DNA of 64,000 bases from Roseibium sp. Sym1 (GTDB taxonomy: Bacteria > Pseudomonadota > Alphaproteobacteria > Rhizobiales > Stappiaceae). Of this stretch, positions 8,755-17,239 are shown piece by piece. A model generated the notes under the pieces. It made no database searches. It worked only from the letters and a program-made list of their open reading frames with translations, and had not been told where the DNA came from. Each line of letters begins with the position of its first letter. Positions within the stretch are counted from its first letter, which is position 1. A program made the position numbers and the translations under genes. Location of the stretch: the NCBI RefSeq assembly GCF_027359675.1, contig NZ_CP114786.1:6422501-6486500 (forward strand), written 5' to 3'.

Positions 8755-9030
8755 CCTGTCATCCCCGCCCCCGCTTTCACGGGGCATAAATTTCAGCGGG
8801 AACCAGGGAACCCGCATCGTCCTTTTTTGCAGATCGCGGGCGCCCGGGTGTCCCGGGTCCCTGCTCTTCGCTGTGCTGCGGCTGCGAGGAAAGGGCCATC
8901 GCATTTGGTAGAGCATGGCTCCCTCTCCCCGTGGGAGAGGGTTGGGGTGAGGGAACAAACGCCTGAGACCTGCAGAAAAGTCTGTCCCCTCACCCGGACC
9001 TTCGGTCCGACCTCTCCCAGTGGGAGAGGT
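8755..9030. repeat. Cluster of palindromic intergenic repeats
   Basis: Several nested palindromes lie together: CCCTCTCCC/GGGAGAGGG (8921-8941), GGACC/GGTCC (8996-9008) and ACCTCTCCCA/TGGGAGAGGT (9010-9030), preceded by GC-rich sequence of the 'TCATCCCCGC...' repeat type (8758-8880). Such modules are common dispersed repeats in alphaproteobacterial intergenic DNA. No gene is seen in 8742-9254. Confidence 0.6.
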
Positions 9031-9254
9031 AAATTTGGCGACTGCGGACAGGAAGTCAGTCAAATGCGATTGACCTGCCCTCCAGGTGGAGACTGGAACA
9101 AGCAGCGAAGCCTGTATGTGGACAGAGACTCCTGCTTAACCGGGCACCGTAGTCGCGCCATGGCATGACGAGGAGGAGAGATGGAACTCACTATTTAATC
9201 CATATTCTCAACCACTTATACCAATTTCCCGCACCGCACAACGTCTCGCGCTTT

Positions 9255-9289
9255 ACAAAAGTAATAAAGTAATACTTAATGACTTTTGT
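9255..9289. promoter_or_regulatory. 35-bp palindromic operator upstream of ytfQ
   Basis: A near-perfect palindrome: left arm ACAAAAGTAATAAAGTA (9255-9271), centre at 9272, right arm 9273-9289; 15 of 17 arm positions pair. The core AAGTAATACTT fits the loose GntR-family pattern GT-Nx-AC. It lies 32 bp before the ytfQ start, where a repressor would block transcription. The GntR protein encoded at the end of this operon is the likely binder (inference). Confidence 0.65.
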
Positions 9290-9320
9290 GAGGAGAACAA
9301 ACTCTGTGGAGGAGACACTT

Positions 9321-10274
9321 ATGAAACTCAAGGCAATGCTTATTGCCGGGGCAATGACGTTTGCCCCGATGACCGCAATGGCTGCCGATCTGACGATCGG
9401 CTTTTCGCAGATCGGATCCGAATCCGGCTGGCGCGCGGCAGAAACAACCGTCACCAAACAGGAAGCGGAAAAGCGCGGCATCGACCTGAAATTCGCCGAC
9501 GCCCAGCAGAAACAGGAAAACCAGATCAAGGCAATCCGGTCGTTCATCGCCCAGGGCGTTGATGCCATCCTGCTCGCACCGGTCGTCGCGACCGGCTGGG
9601 ACGAAGTGCTCGAAGAAGCCAAGGACGCCGAAATCCCCGTGGTCCTGCTCGACCGCACGGTCGATGCTCCGGACGATCTCTACATGACCGCCGTGACCTC
9701 CGACCTCGTCCATGAAGGCCGGGTGGCCGGCAAGTGGCTGGTCGATGAAATGGCCGGCGAGAAATGCGACATCGTCGAGCTCCAGGGCACCACCGGCTCG
9801 TCCCCCGCGATCGACCGCAAGAAGGGCTTCGAGGAAGGCATCGCAGGCAACGACAACCTGAACATCGTGCGCAGCCAGACCGGCGACTTCACCCGCAGCC
9901 AGGGCAAGGTCGTCATGGAAAGCTTCCTGAAGGCCGTTGGCGGCGAGAACATCTGTGCGCTCTATGCGCATAACGATGACATGGCCGTTGGCGCCATCCA
10001 GGCCATCAAGGAAGCCGGCCTGAAGCCGGGCGAGGACATCAAGATCGTCTCGATCGACAGTGTTCCGGACATTCACCTTGCCATGGCAAACGGCGAAGCC
10101 AATGCCACGATCGAGCTGACCCCGAACATGGCCGGCCCGGCCCTGGACGCCCTGGAAGCCTATCTTGCCGACGGCACAAAGCCGGCGAAATGGATCCAGA
10201 CCGAGTCCAAGCTCTACACGCTCGATGATGATAACATGGCCATCTACGAGATGAAGAAAGACCTGGGATACTGA
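9321..10274 (+). CDS. ytfQ: Galactofuranose-type periplasmic binding protein YtfQ
   Basis: A 317-aa periplasmic binding protein with a signal peptide (AMA|AD near residue 21). The mature sequence closely follows E. coli YtfQ throughout: GFSQIGSESGWRAAET, QQKQENQIKAIRSF, APVVATGWDEVL, VELQGTTGSSPAIDRKKGF, YAHNDDMAVGAIQAIKEAGL and ANATIELTPNMAGPA. E. coli YtfQ binds galactofuranose, so that sugar is the likely ligand. The start is the ATG after GGAGGAG. It heads a transporter operon whose ATPase and two permeases follow in the E. coli order. Confidence 0.95.
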   Translation: MKLKAMLIAGAMTFAPMTAMAADLTIGFSQIGSESGWRAAETTVTKQEAEKRGIDLKFADAQQKQENQIKAIRSFIAQGVDAILLAPVVATGWDEVLEEAKDAEIPVVLLDRTVDAPDDLYMTAVTSDLVHEGRVAGKWLVDEMAGEKCDIVELQGTTGSSPAIDRKKGFEEGIAGNDNLNIVRSQTGDFTRSQGKVVMESFLKAVGGENICALYAHNDDMAVGAIQAIKEAGLKPGEDIKIVSIDSVPDIHLAMANGEANATIELTPNMAGPALDALEAYLADGTKPAKWIQTESKLYTLDDDNMAIYEMKKDLGY

Positions 10275-10286
10275 TCACGTGTCCCG

Positions 10287-10311
10287 TGCCGGGCGGTTCC
10301 GCCGCCCGGCA
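10287..10311 (+). promoter_or_regulatory. Intercistronic hairpin between ytfQ and ytfR
   Basis: TGCCGGGCGG (10287-10296) and CCGCCCGGCA (10302-10311) form a perfect 10-bp stem with a 5-nt loop, 13 bp after the ytfQ stop and without a T-run. Such hairpins usually protect the upstream mRNA so that more binding protein than transporter is made. Confidence 0.7.
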
Positions 10312-10355
10312 TTTCAAAAAGGTTTTTGACGAAAGACGCCGGGGGAAGGCCATCA

Positions 10356-11870
10356 ATGGCGAGCGCAACCGAGCCTGTGCTGGAATGCAGGGGCATATCC
10401 AAGTTTTTTCCGGGCGCCATTGCCCTAGATGAAGTCGATCTGACGCTCTACCCGGGCGAAGTGCACGCACTTCTCGGCGAGAATGGTGCCGGAAAGTCCA
10501 CCTTGATCAAATGCCTGACCGGCGCCTACCGGCGCGACGGCGGCAGGATTCTCATGAGCGGGCAGGAAATTTCACCGCACAGCACCCAGGACAGCCAGAA
10601 GCTGGGCATCGGCACCGTCTACCAGGAAGTCAATCTGCTTCCAAACCTGACCGTGGCGGAAAACCTCTTTCTTGGCCGCCAGCCGATGAAGCACGGCCTG
10701 ATCTCCCAGCGCAAGATGATGACGATGGCACAGGAGCTGCTGGCTGAATTCGGCCTGTCGATCAATCCCGCGGAACCGCTGTCCGCCTATTCCGTTGCCG
10801 TGCAGCAGGTGATCGCAATTGCCCGCGCCGTGGAGCTCTCCGGCAAGGTCCTCATTCTGGACGAACCGACCGCCAGTCTCGACCGGGACGAGGTTGCCCT
10901 TGTCTTTTCCGTGGTGGAGAAACTCAAGGCCCGCGGCCTGGCAATCGTCTTCATCACCCACTTTCTCGATCAGGTGTTCGAGATCTCCGACCGGGCAACC
11001 GTTCTCAGGAACGGCCGCGTGATCGGCACCCGTGTGCTCAAGGATGTCACTCAGACCGAGATCGTCACCCTGATGCTCGGCCGCCAGCTGGAAGATCGTA
11101 TCCAGGACCGCGCGCCGACACAGGCCGGCGACACGCTCGTCGAACTGAAGAATTTCGGCAAACGCGGCGTCATGGAGCCGTTCGACCTGACGGTTCGCAA
11201 GGGCGAGGTTGTCGGCCTCGCCGGGCTCCTTGGCTCGGGCAGAACCGAGACCGCCAGCCTGATCTTCGGCGTCATCCAGGCAGACCAGGGGGAAGCCCTG
11301 CTGGAAGGACGCAAGATCGGCCTCGGCAGTCCGCGCGAAGCGGTCACGCACCGCTTTGCCCTCTGTCCGGAAGACCGCAAGAATGACGGTATCGTCGGCG
11401 ATCTCTCGGTGCGTGAGAACATCATCCTGGCGGTCCAGGCCCGGCAGGGCTGGTTCCGTCCGCTGCCCAAGGCCAAGATCAACGAGCTGGCCGAAGCCTA
11501 TGTGAAGGCGCTCGACATCCGCCTTGCAAGTCTCGACATGCCGATCCGGCTACTGTCCGGCGGCAACCAGCAGAAGGCCCTTCTGGCGCGCTGGCTGGCA
11601 ACCAATCCGGCCTTCCTGATCCTGGACGAGCCGACCCGCGGCATCGATGTCGGAGCCCACGCGGAAATCATCGCCCTGATCGAGAAACTGCGCGAGGACG
11701 GCATGGCCCTGCTCGTGGCGTCCTCCGAAATGGAAGAGCTTGTGGCCTATTCGACTCGGGTCATCGTGTTGCGTGACCGTCGCCAGGTGCGCGAACTTCA
11801 CGGTGACGAGATCACGACCTCGAACATCGTCGCGGCGATCGCCGACGACACAATGGCGGAGGCTGTCTGA
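10356..11870 (+). CDS. ytfR: Galactofuranose-type ABC transporter ATPase YtfR
   Basis: A 504-aa tandem CUT2 ATPase. Domain 1: Walker [10 protein letters not shown] (about 41-49), signature-like YSVAVQQVIAIARA, Walker [10 protein letters not shown]. Domain 2: P-loop GLLGSGRT, signature [14 protein letters not shown] (about 401), Walker [14 protein letters not shown]. The start is the ATG at 10356 after GGGGGAAGG; a TTG at 10326 is in frame but less likely. The stop overlaps the next start (TGATG), indicating tight coupling to the YtfT permease. Confidence 0.95.
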   Translation: MASATEPVLECRGISKFFPGAIALDEVDLTLYPGEVHALLGENGAGKSTLIKCLTGAYRRDGGRILMSGQEISPHSTQDSQKLGIGTVYQEVNLLPNLTVAENLFLGRQPMKHGLISQRKMMTMAQELLAEFGLSINPAEPLSAYSVAVQQVIAIARAVELSGKVLILDEPTASLDRDEVALVFSVVEKLKARGLAIVFITHFLDQVFEISDRATVLRNGRVIGTRVLKDVTQTEIVTLMLGRQLEDRIQDRAPTQAGDTLVELKNFGKRGVMEPFDLTVRKGEVVGLAGLLGSGRTETASLIFGVIQADQGEALLEGRKIGLGSPREAVTHRFALCPEDRKNDGIVGDLSVRENIILAVQARQGWFRPLPKAKINELAEAYVKALDIRLASLDMPIRLLSGGNQQKALLARWLATNPAFLILDEPTRGIDVGAHAEIIALIEKLREDGMALLVASSEMEELVAYSTRVIVLRDRRQVRELHGDEITTSNIVAAIADDTMAEAV

Positions 11871-12910
11871 TGTCGGCCCTGGCTCATTCCACCCTACGAC
11901 GCATCATGCCGCAGCTGATCATTCTGGCCGCGGTCCTGTTCCTGAATTTCCTGGTGTTCCCGGACTTCTTCCGGATCGAGTTCCAGAACGGCCGCCTGTT
12001 CGGCAACCTGATCGACGTGCTCAACCGCGGCGCACCGACGGCCCTGCTGTGCATCGGCATGACGCTGGTGATCGCCACACGGGGCATCGACCTTTCCGTC
12101 GGCGCGGTCATGGCGATTGCCGGGGCGGTCGCCGCCTCGCTGGTGGTCGACGGCCACGGCTGGCATACCGCCCTCATCGGTGCACTGGCGGTCGGCGCCA
12201 TCTGCGGGCTTTGGAACGGCATCCTCGTCGCCGTCCTGCGCATCCAGCCGATTGTCGCAACCCTGGTGCTGATGGTCGCCGGTCGCGGTATCGCCCAGCT
12301 GGTCACCGAGGGCACGATCCTGACCTTCGTCAATCCGGGCCTGATCCATCTGGGTGCCGGCACGGTTTTCGGTATCCCGACTCCCATCCTGATCTGGATT
12401 TCGCTCGGGCTTCTTGTTGCGGCCGCCGTCCGCAAGACCGCGCTCGGCATGCTGATCGAAGCCATCGGCATCAACGAGAGCTCCTCGCGGCTGGCCGGTA
12501 TCAACAGCCGGGTGCTGATCGTCTCGGTCTACCTGATCTCGGGCTTCTGCGCCGCGCTTGCAGGCGTCATCGTCGCCGCCGACATCAAGGGGGCCGATGC
12601 CAACAATGCCGGACTCTGGCTTGAACTGGACGCCATCCTCGCGGTGGTGATCGGTGGCAACTCCCTGCTCGGCGGCCGGTTTTCGATCCTCGCCTCGCTG
12701 ATCGGCGCGCTGATCATCCAGTCGGTCAACTCGGTCATCCTGCTGTCCGGCATGCCGCCCGAATTCAACCTTGTCATCAAGGCCCTGATCATCATCGCGA
12801 TCCTGGTGATCCAGTCTCCGACCGTGAAACACGCGCTCTATATCCTGCGTGCGTCCGCGGAGCCCGCGCCCCAGGAGCCCATCAAGGAAGCGAAAGAAAG
12901 TCCGCAATGA
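11870..12910 (+). CDS. ytfT: Galactofuranose-type ABC permease YtfT
   Basis: A 346-aa multi-spanning CUT2 permease with the conserved RGIDLSVGAVMAIAGAV near residue 75 and GLWLELDAILAVVIGGNSLLGG in the C half. It overlaps ytfR by 1 nt and the next permease by 4 nt (ATGA). In E. coli YtfT pairs with YjfF as a heterodimeric channel, and the same order is kept here. Confidence 0.93.
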   Translation: MSALAHSTLRRIMPQLIILAAVLFLNFLVFPDFFRIEFQNGRLFGNLIDVLNRGAPTALLCIGMTLVIATRGIDLSVGAVMAIAGAVAASLVVDGHGWHTALIGALAVGAICGLWNGILVAVLRIQPIVATLVLMVAGRGIAQLVTEGTILTFVNPGLIHLGAGTVFGIPTPILIWISLGLLVAAAVRKTALGMLIEAIGINESSSRLAGINSRVLIVSVYLISGFCAALAGVIVAADIKGADANNAGLWLELDAILAVVIGGNSLLGGRFSILASLIGALIIQSVNSVILLSGMPPEFNLVIKALIIIAILVIQSPTVKHALYILRASAEPAPQEPIKEAKESPQ

Positions 12911-13899
12911 TCCGCTCCACCCACCTTCCGCTTCTGATCACCATCGCCACGTTCGTGCTGGCCTACACGCTGTGCGCCTCGCAATACCCGTCGATGCTGT
13001 CGACGCGCGTCGTGGCAAACCTCCTGACGGACAACGCCTTCCTGGGGATTGCCGCCGTCGGCATGACATTCGTGATCCTCTCCGGCGGCATCGATCTGTC
13101 CGTCGGCTCGGTGATCGCCTTTACCGGCGTCTTTCTGGCTGTGATCCTGAGGGACACCTCGATCCATCCGCTGGCCGCCTTTGTCCTGGTATTGGCGATC
13201 ACCATCTCCTTCGGCGCGGCGATGGGCGCCATGATCCACTATCTGGAGATGCCGCCCTTCATCGTCACGCTGGCCGGCATGTTCCTGGCGCGCGGTGCTG
13301 CCTATGTGCTGTCGACCGACAGCGTGCCGATCACCCACGAGTTCTACGACACGCTGCAGTCGCTCTACTGGAAGGCACCGGGCGGCGGCCGCTTCCGCCT
13401 GACCGGAATGATCATGCTGCTGACCTTCCTGACCGGCATCATCGTCGCCCACCGGACCCGTTTCGGCCAGAATGTCTATGCCGTCGGCGGCGGCCTGCAG
13501 ACGGCCCGGCTGATGGGCGTGCCGCTTGGCTGGACCACGATCGGCATCTACGCGACGTCGGGCGGCCTGGCCGGCCTTGCGGGGATCGTGTTCTCGCTCT
13601 ACACCTCCGCCGGCTACTCGCTGGCCACCGTCGGTGTCGAGCTCGACGCCATCGCGGCGGTGGTGATCGGCGGCACGCTGCTCACCGGAGGCACCGGTTT
13701 TGTCGCCGGGACATTCTTTGGCATTTTGATCATGGGGTTGATACAAACCTTTATCGTGTTCGACGGAACGCTTTCCAGTTGGTGGACCAAAATCGTCATC
13801 GGCGGTCTGCTCTTCGGGTTCATCTTGCTTCAGAAGGGTCTCACTTGGGCAACGACACTGCGCAGAAAACCAGCGACAGAGTTCGCCGCGCAATCATGA
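12907..13899 (+). CDS. yjfF: Galactofuranose-type ABC permease YjfF
   Basis: A 330-aa CUT2 permease, the second half of the channel. It has the family motif SGGIDLSVGSVIAFTG near residue 60 and VGVELDAIAAVVIGGTLLTGGTG in the C half. It begins within the ytfT stop (ATGA) and its own stop overlaps the ATG of the GntR gene. Assignment rests on the family and on the ytfQ-ytfR-ytfT-yjfF order. Confidence 0.93.
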   Translation: MIRSTHLPLLITIATFVLAYTLCASQYPSMLSTRVVANLLTDNAFLGIAAVGMTFVILSGGIDLSVGSVIAFTGVFLAVILRDTSIHPLAAFVLVLAITISFGAAMGAMIHYLEMPPFIVTLAGMFLARGAAYVLSTDSVPITHEFYDTLQSLYWKAPGGGRFRLTGMIMLLTFLTGIIVAHRTRFGQNVYAVGGGLQTARLMGVPLGWTTIGIYATSGGLAGLAGIVFSLYTSAGYSLATVGVELDAIAAVVIGGTLLTGGTGFVAGTFFGILIMGLIQTFIVFDGTLSSWWTKIVIGGLLFGFILLQKGLTWATTLRRKPATEFAAQS

Positions 13900-14615
13900 C
13901 ATTCGTCGCCACCGGCGGACTGGGCAGCCAGATCGGAAATCACACCGATCAGGTGGTCGAACAACTGGGTCGCGCCATCGTTGCCGGCGAGTACCCGCCG
14001 GAAACCATGATCCCGCTGGACCCGGACATCTCGGAAATGTTCGATGTGTCACGCACCGTGGTGCGCGAAGCAAAGAAGATGCTGATCGCCAAAGGGCTGA
14101 TCCAGTCCAAGGCCAAGGTGGGCACCCATGTGCGGCCGGCGTCGGAATGGAACATGTTCGACCCGGATGTCCTGCGCTGGCACGCCGCCCTCAAGAACCA
14201 GCGCCCGTTCCTGGAAGACCTGTTCGAGATCCGGCTCATCTTCGAACCGGCCGCCGCCAGCAGCGCCGCCAAGCAGGCGACCGACGCCGATTGCGCGGCC
14301 CTCGCAAAACTCTGCGACAACCTGGCGACCGGCAACGACCGCGCCGCGGTCGCGGTCGCGGACCTGGAATTCCACAAGATGATCCTGAAGCTGTCCGGCA
14401 ACCGCTTCCTGCAGTCGTTGGGTGACCTTGTACAGGCCGCGCTCTATTCCCTGTTCATTGCAGAAGCCAACGAGCGCAACGACCAGGAAACCTACGAATT
14501 CGTCGAACGCCACCGGGCCATTGTCACGGCGATCACCGCTGGTGACGCCAAGGGCGCCTATGAGGCCATGGAACAGGTCATCCTGGCCGGTCGGAAGATC
14601 GAGCTGAATATCTGA
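13896..14615 (+). CDS. GntR/FadR-family (DgoR-like) transcriptional regulator
   Basis: A 239-aa regulator with an N-terminal GntR winged helix (about 18-85; VVEQLGRAIVAGEYPPETMI, then DISEMFDVSRTVVREAKKMLIAKGLIQ in the same helix-turn-helix) and a C-terminal FCD ligand domain whose metal-type residues are visible (DLEFHKMIL, ERHRAIV). The layout resembles DgoR-type regulators that sense sugar acids. I chose the ATG at 13896 because all upstream junctions of the operon use ATGA-type overlaps; a TTG at 13845, preceded by AGAAGGG, would add 17 residues. As last gene of the ytf operon it probably feeds back on the palindrome at 9255-9289. Confidence 0.9.
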   Translation: MTFVATGGLGSQIGNHTDQVVEQLGRAIVAGEYPPETMIPLDPDISEMFDVSRTVVREAKKMLIAKGLIQSKAKVGTHVRPASEWNMFDPDVLRWHAALKNQRPFLEDLFEIRLIFEPAAASSAAKQATDADCAALAKLCDNLATGNDRAAVAVADLEFHKMILKLSGNRFLQSLGDLVQAALYSLFIAEANERNDQETYEFVERHRAIVTAITAGDAKGAYEAMEQVILAGRKIELNI

Positions 14616-14670
14616 GGCCGGCCGCCGGCGTCACGACCGCACATTTCCAGCCTGTATCCCCCAAAGAAAA

Positions 14671-14713
14671 ACCTCCCCTTGAGGAGGACGACAGGTCTTC
14701 CTCAAGGGGAGGT
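14671..14713 (-). terminator. Terminator hairpin, leftward
   Basis: A 15-bp perfect inverted repeat (14671-14685 and 14699-14713; arm ACCTCCCCTTGAGGA). Read on the minus strand it runs into TTTTTCTTT, so it acts as a terminator for the leftward sugar-oxidation operon. Confidence 0.75.
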
Positions 14714-14726
14714 CCGTATTGGTGGC

Positions 14727-14756
14727 AAAGGCCGGGTGAAACAACCACCCGGCCTT
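14727..14756. terminator. Possible bidirectional terminator
   Basis: AAAGGCCGGGTG (14727-14738) pairs perfectly with CACCCGGCCTTT (14745-14756) around a 6-nt loop. It lies 6 bp beyond the stop of the aldehyde dehydrogenase gene and between converging operons; the U-tracts are short on both strands. Confidence 0.6.
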
Positions 14757-14762
14757 TCAAGC

Positions 14763-16271
14763 TCAGCTGACCGGCAGCAGCGCGTCCGGAAGGTTCTGGT
14801 AGCAGACCGGGCGCAGGAAGCGGCGGATGGCGAGGGTACCGACCGAGGTCGCGCCGAAATTGGTCGAGGCCGGGTAAGGACCGCCATGGACCATGGCGTC
14901 GGCCACCTCGACACCGGTCGGGAAGCCGTTGGCCAGCACGCGGCCGGCCTTGCGTTCCAGCACCGGCATCAGCCTGCGGGCCAGATCGGTGTCGCCGTCG
15001 TCCATCTGAAGGGTACAGGTGAGCTGCCCCTCCAGGCCCTTGGCGATTTCCAGGAGCTGGACCTCGTCCTTGACGCGCACGACGATGCCGAGCGGTCCGA
15101 AGACCTCTTCGCCCAGGGTCTCATTGGCCAGCCAGTTGTCACCGGTGGTCTCGAAGAAGTACGGCGCTGCCTCGCGCGTGTCACAGCTCGTGCCGATCAG
15201 TTCGCGCACGCCGCTGGACCCGGCAACACGTTTGCTGCCGGAGCGGAAGGCCTCGGCAATACCGTCGGTCAGCATGGTCTGCGCACCGATCTCTCCGAGA
15301 GCGTCCGTCGCCGCCTTGACGAAGGCGTCGGCGTCCGGGCCGTCGAGCACCAGCACGATCCCCGGATTGGTGCAGAACTGCCCTGCCCCCATTGTGAGCG
15401 ATCCGGCCCAGCCCTTGGCGATCGCCTCGCCCCGCGCGGACAGCGCTGCGGGAAGAAGGAACATCGGGTTGACGGAGCCGAGCTCGCCGAAGAACGGGAT
15501 CGGCACCGGCCGCTGCGCACACAGGTCGAACAGCGCGCGGCCGCCACGCAGGGAGCCGGTGAAGCCGACGGCGGTGATCAGCGGATGCTGGACCAGCGCC
15601 TGACCGACTTCATAACCGTCGCCCTGAATGAAGGAGAAGACACCGGGATGCAGACCGCAGGACTTGACCGCCGCGGCAATCGCCTCGGCGACAATTTCGC
15701 CCGTGCCCGGGTGGGCGGGATGGCCGCGCACGACCACCGGACAACCGGCGGCAAGCGCGGAGGCGGTATCGCCGCCTGCCGTCGAGAACGCCAGCGGGAA
15801 ATTCGACGCGCCGAAGACGGCGACCGGTCCGATCGGGCGCTGGATGAGCTTCAGGTCCGGACGCGGCAGCGGCTGGCGGTCCGGCAACGCCTCGTCATGA
15901 CGCTTGTCCAGGTAATCGCCCTTGAGGATATGGCTGGCGAAGAGGCGCAGCTGTCCGGTGGTGCGGCCCCGCTCGCCCTGCAGGCGTGCCTGCGGCAGAC
16001 CGGTTTCCGCCATGCCGATTTCCGTGATGGCATCCGCGCGGGCCTCGATCTCGTCGGCAATCGCGTTCAGGAACTTCGCGCGGTCTTCACTCGAGGAATA
16101 GCCATAGGTCCAGAACGCTTCTTCGGCGGCCCGGCATGCGGCATCGACCTGCTCGGCGGTTCCGACCGAAAAGCTGTGAGAAGCACCTGCAGCCGGCTGC
16201 GATGCAAAGGTGGCGTCACTTGCAACCCATTGTCCGGCAACGAGCTGTTTTCCGTGTGGCATGAATGTCAT
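14763..16271 (-). CDS. 2-oxoglutarate-semialdehyde dehydrogenase
   Basis: A 502-aa aldehyde dehydrogenase of the 2,5-dioxovalerate (alpha-ketoglutarate semialdehyde) type. Catalytic cysteine lies in GAGQFCTNPG, catalytic glutamate in FFGELGSVNP, and the cofactor-binding stretch is VGFTGSLRGGRAL. In this subfamily the enzyme performs the last step of non-phosphorylative pentose oxidation, giving 2-oxoglutarate. It is the last gene of the chvE-led operon, right after the sugar dehydrogenase and aldonate dehydratase genes. The ATG at 16271 has AGAAGG 8 bp upstream. Confidence 0.92.
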   Translation of the reverse strand: MTFMPHGKQLVAGQWVASDATFASQPAAGASHSFSVGTAEQVDAACRAAEEAFWTYGYSSSEDRAKFLNAIADEIEARADAITEIGMAETGLPQARLQGERGRTTGQLRLFASHILKGDYLDKRHDEALPDRQPLPRPDLKLIQRPIGPVAVFGASNFPLAFSTAGGDTASALAAGCPVVVRGHPAHPGTGEIVAEAIAAAVKSCGLHPGVFSFIQGDGYEVGQALVQHPLITAVGFTGSLRGGRALFDLCAQRPVPIPFFGELGSVNPMFLLPAALSARGEAIAKGWAGSLTMGAGQFCTNPGIVLVLDGPDADAFVKAATDALGEIGAQTMLTDGIAEAFRSGSKRVAGSSGVRELIGTSCDTREAAPYFFETTGDNWLANETLGEEVFGPLGIVVRVKDEVQLLEIAKGLEGQLTCTLQMDDGDTDLARRLMPVLERKAGRVLANGFPTGVEVADAMVHGGPYPASTNFGATSVGTLAIRRFLRPVCYQNLPDALLPVS

Positions 16272-16315
16272 GACAAACCTTCTGGTTTCGAATGTGAATT
16301 CAGGCTGTCGACAGC

Positions 16316-17239
16316 CTAGAAGTGAAAGGCGTCCGTGGTGAGCCTGCGGCCCAGGGAGAAGGCGTCACAGACATGGATCATCGGCGACAGGTCAACGTCG
16401 CTCTCTCCGTTCTTCACCAGCTCCGCCATGCGGGCATAGAGATTGGCATATTCGTGGTTCGCTCCCTGTATAGCGGGCTCGCCCCCGATTTCCAGTCGTT
16501 CCCCCCCAAGAGACAGTTTTGCACTGCCCCTGTCGGTTTCAATATCGATGTCCCAGGTCTGCGGACCTTCCTGGCGCCAGTCGAACTCGGCGCTCATCTC
16601 GGCGCCCGTCGGGTCGGCGAAGTCCAGGCTGGCGGCAATCGGCGTTGCCCGGTTGTCCGGGAATTCCAGCGTGGCCCCGGCAAGATGTACCGGATAGGGA
16701 AGAATTTCCGTCAGGATCGACAGGGCATTGATGCCCGGATCGAAGACTCCCATGCCGCCCGGTTCCCAGATCCATTCCTGGCCCGGATGCCAGCGCCGCA
16801 CGTCTTCCTTCCAGGTTATCTTCAGGCTTTTCAGCGTGCGTTCCGCGAGAAAGGCTTTCAGGGCCGGGACATTGTCGGCATAGCGCGAATGCCAGGTGGC
16901 AAACAGGGTCACGCCCTGTTCCCTGGCCAGTGCCTCGAGGGTGTAGCATTCCGCCAGGCTCTGTCCCGGCGGTTTTTCCAGCATGACATGCTTGCCGGCC
17001 TTGAGGGCCCTGGCCGCGTATTCGAAGCGGGGCTGGGGCGGAATCGCGAGCGAGACCACCGAAATGTCCGGACGCGTCTCGAGCAATTCGTCGATATCCG
17101 TGAAGTGATCTATGCCGTCGACACCGGCATGGCGGCTGACCGCCGCCTCGAGCGCCCAGTCCGCATTGGCTTCAATTGCGGGAATATGCTGATCGCGGGC
17201 GATCTTGCCGATGCCCACCAGCGCCAGTTTTTCAGCCAT
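16316..17239 (-). CDS. L-arabinose/D-galactose 1-dehydrogenase (Gfo/Idh family)
   Basis: A 307-aa NAD(P)-dependent dehydrogenase of the Gfo/Idh family, matching the size and layout of L-arabinose 1-dehydrogenase and D-galactose 1-dehydrogenase: N-terminal LALVGIGKIARDQHIPAI nucleotide site, catalytic-type MLEKPPG (Lys near 90), ATWHSRYADNVPALK, and EWIWEPGGMGVFDPGINALS. It would oxidise the sugar C1 to the lactone. Its ATG overlaps the stop of the dehydratase gene by one base. Which sugar is preferred cannot be read from sequence; both fit ChvE ligands. Confidence 0.9.
   Translation of the reverse strand: MAEKLALVGIGKIARDQHIPAIEANADWALEAAVSRHAGVDGIDHFTDIDELLETRPDISVVSLAIPPQPRFEYAARALKAGKHVMLEKPPGQSLAECYTLEALAREQGVTLFATWHSRYADNVPALKAFLAERTLKSLKITWKEDVRRWHPGQEWIWEPGGMGVFDPGINALSILTEILPYPVHLAGATLEFPDNRATPIAASLDFADPTGAEMSAEFDWRQEGPQTWDIDIETDRGSAKLSLGGERLEIGGEPAIQGANHEYANLYARMAELVKNGESDVDLSPMIHVCDAFSLGRRLTTDAFHF

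Noticed and set aside
9181..9198. Six-codon frame (MELTI plus stop) after a strong GAGGAGGAG upstream of ytfQ
   Set aside because: Too short to support as a gene; no regulatory codons or attenuator hairpin follow. It may be a remnant of an older gene start.
12849..14615. 588-aa open frame covering yjfF and the GntR gene
   Set aside because: Only its last ~239 codons are the real GntR protein; the first part is out-of-frame yjfF sequence.
14679..16319. 546-aa plus-strand open frame opposite the aldehyde dehydrogenase
   Set aside because: Shadow of the real minus-strand gene; no domain, wrong composition.
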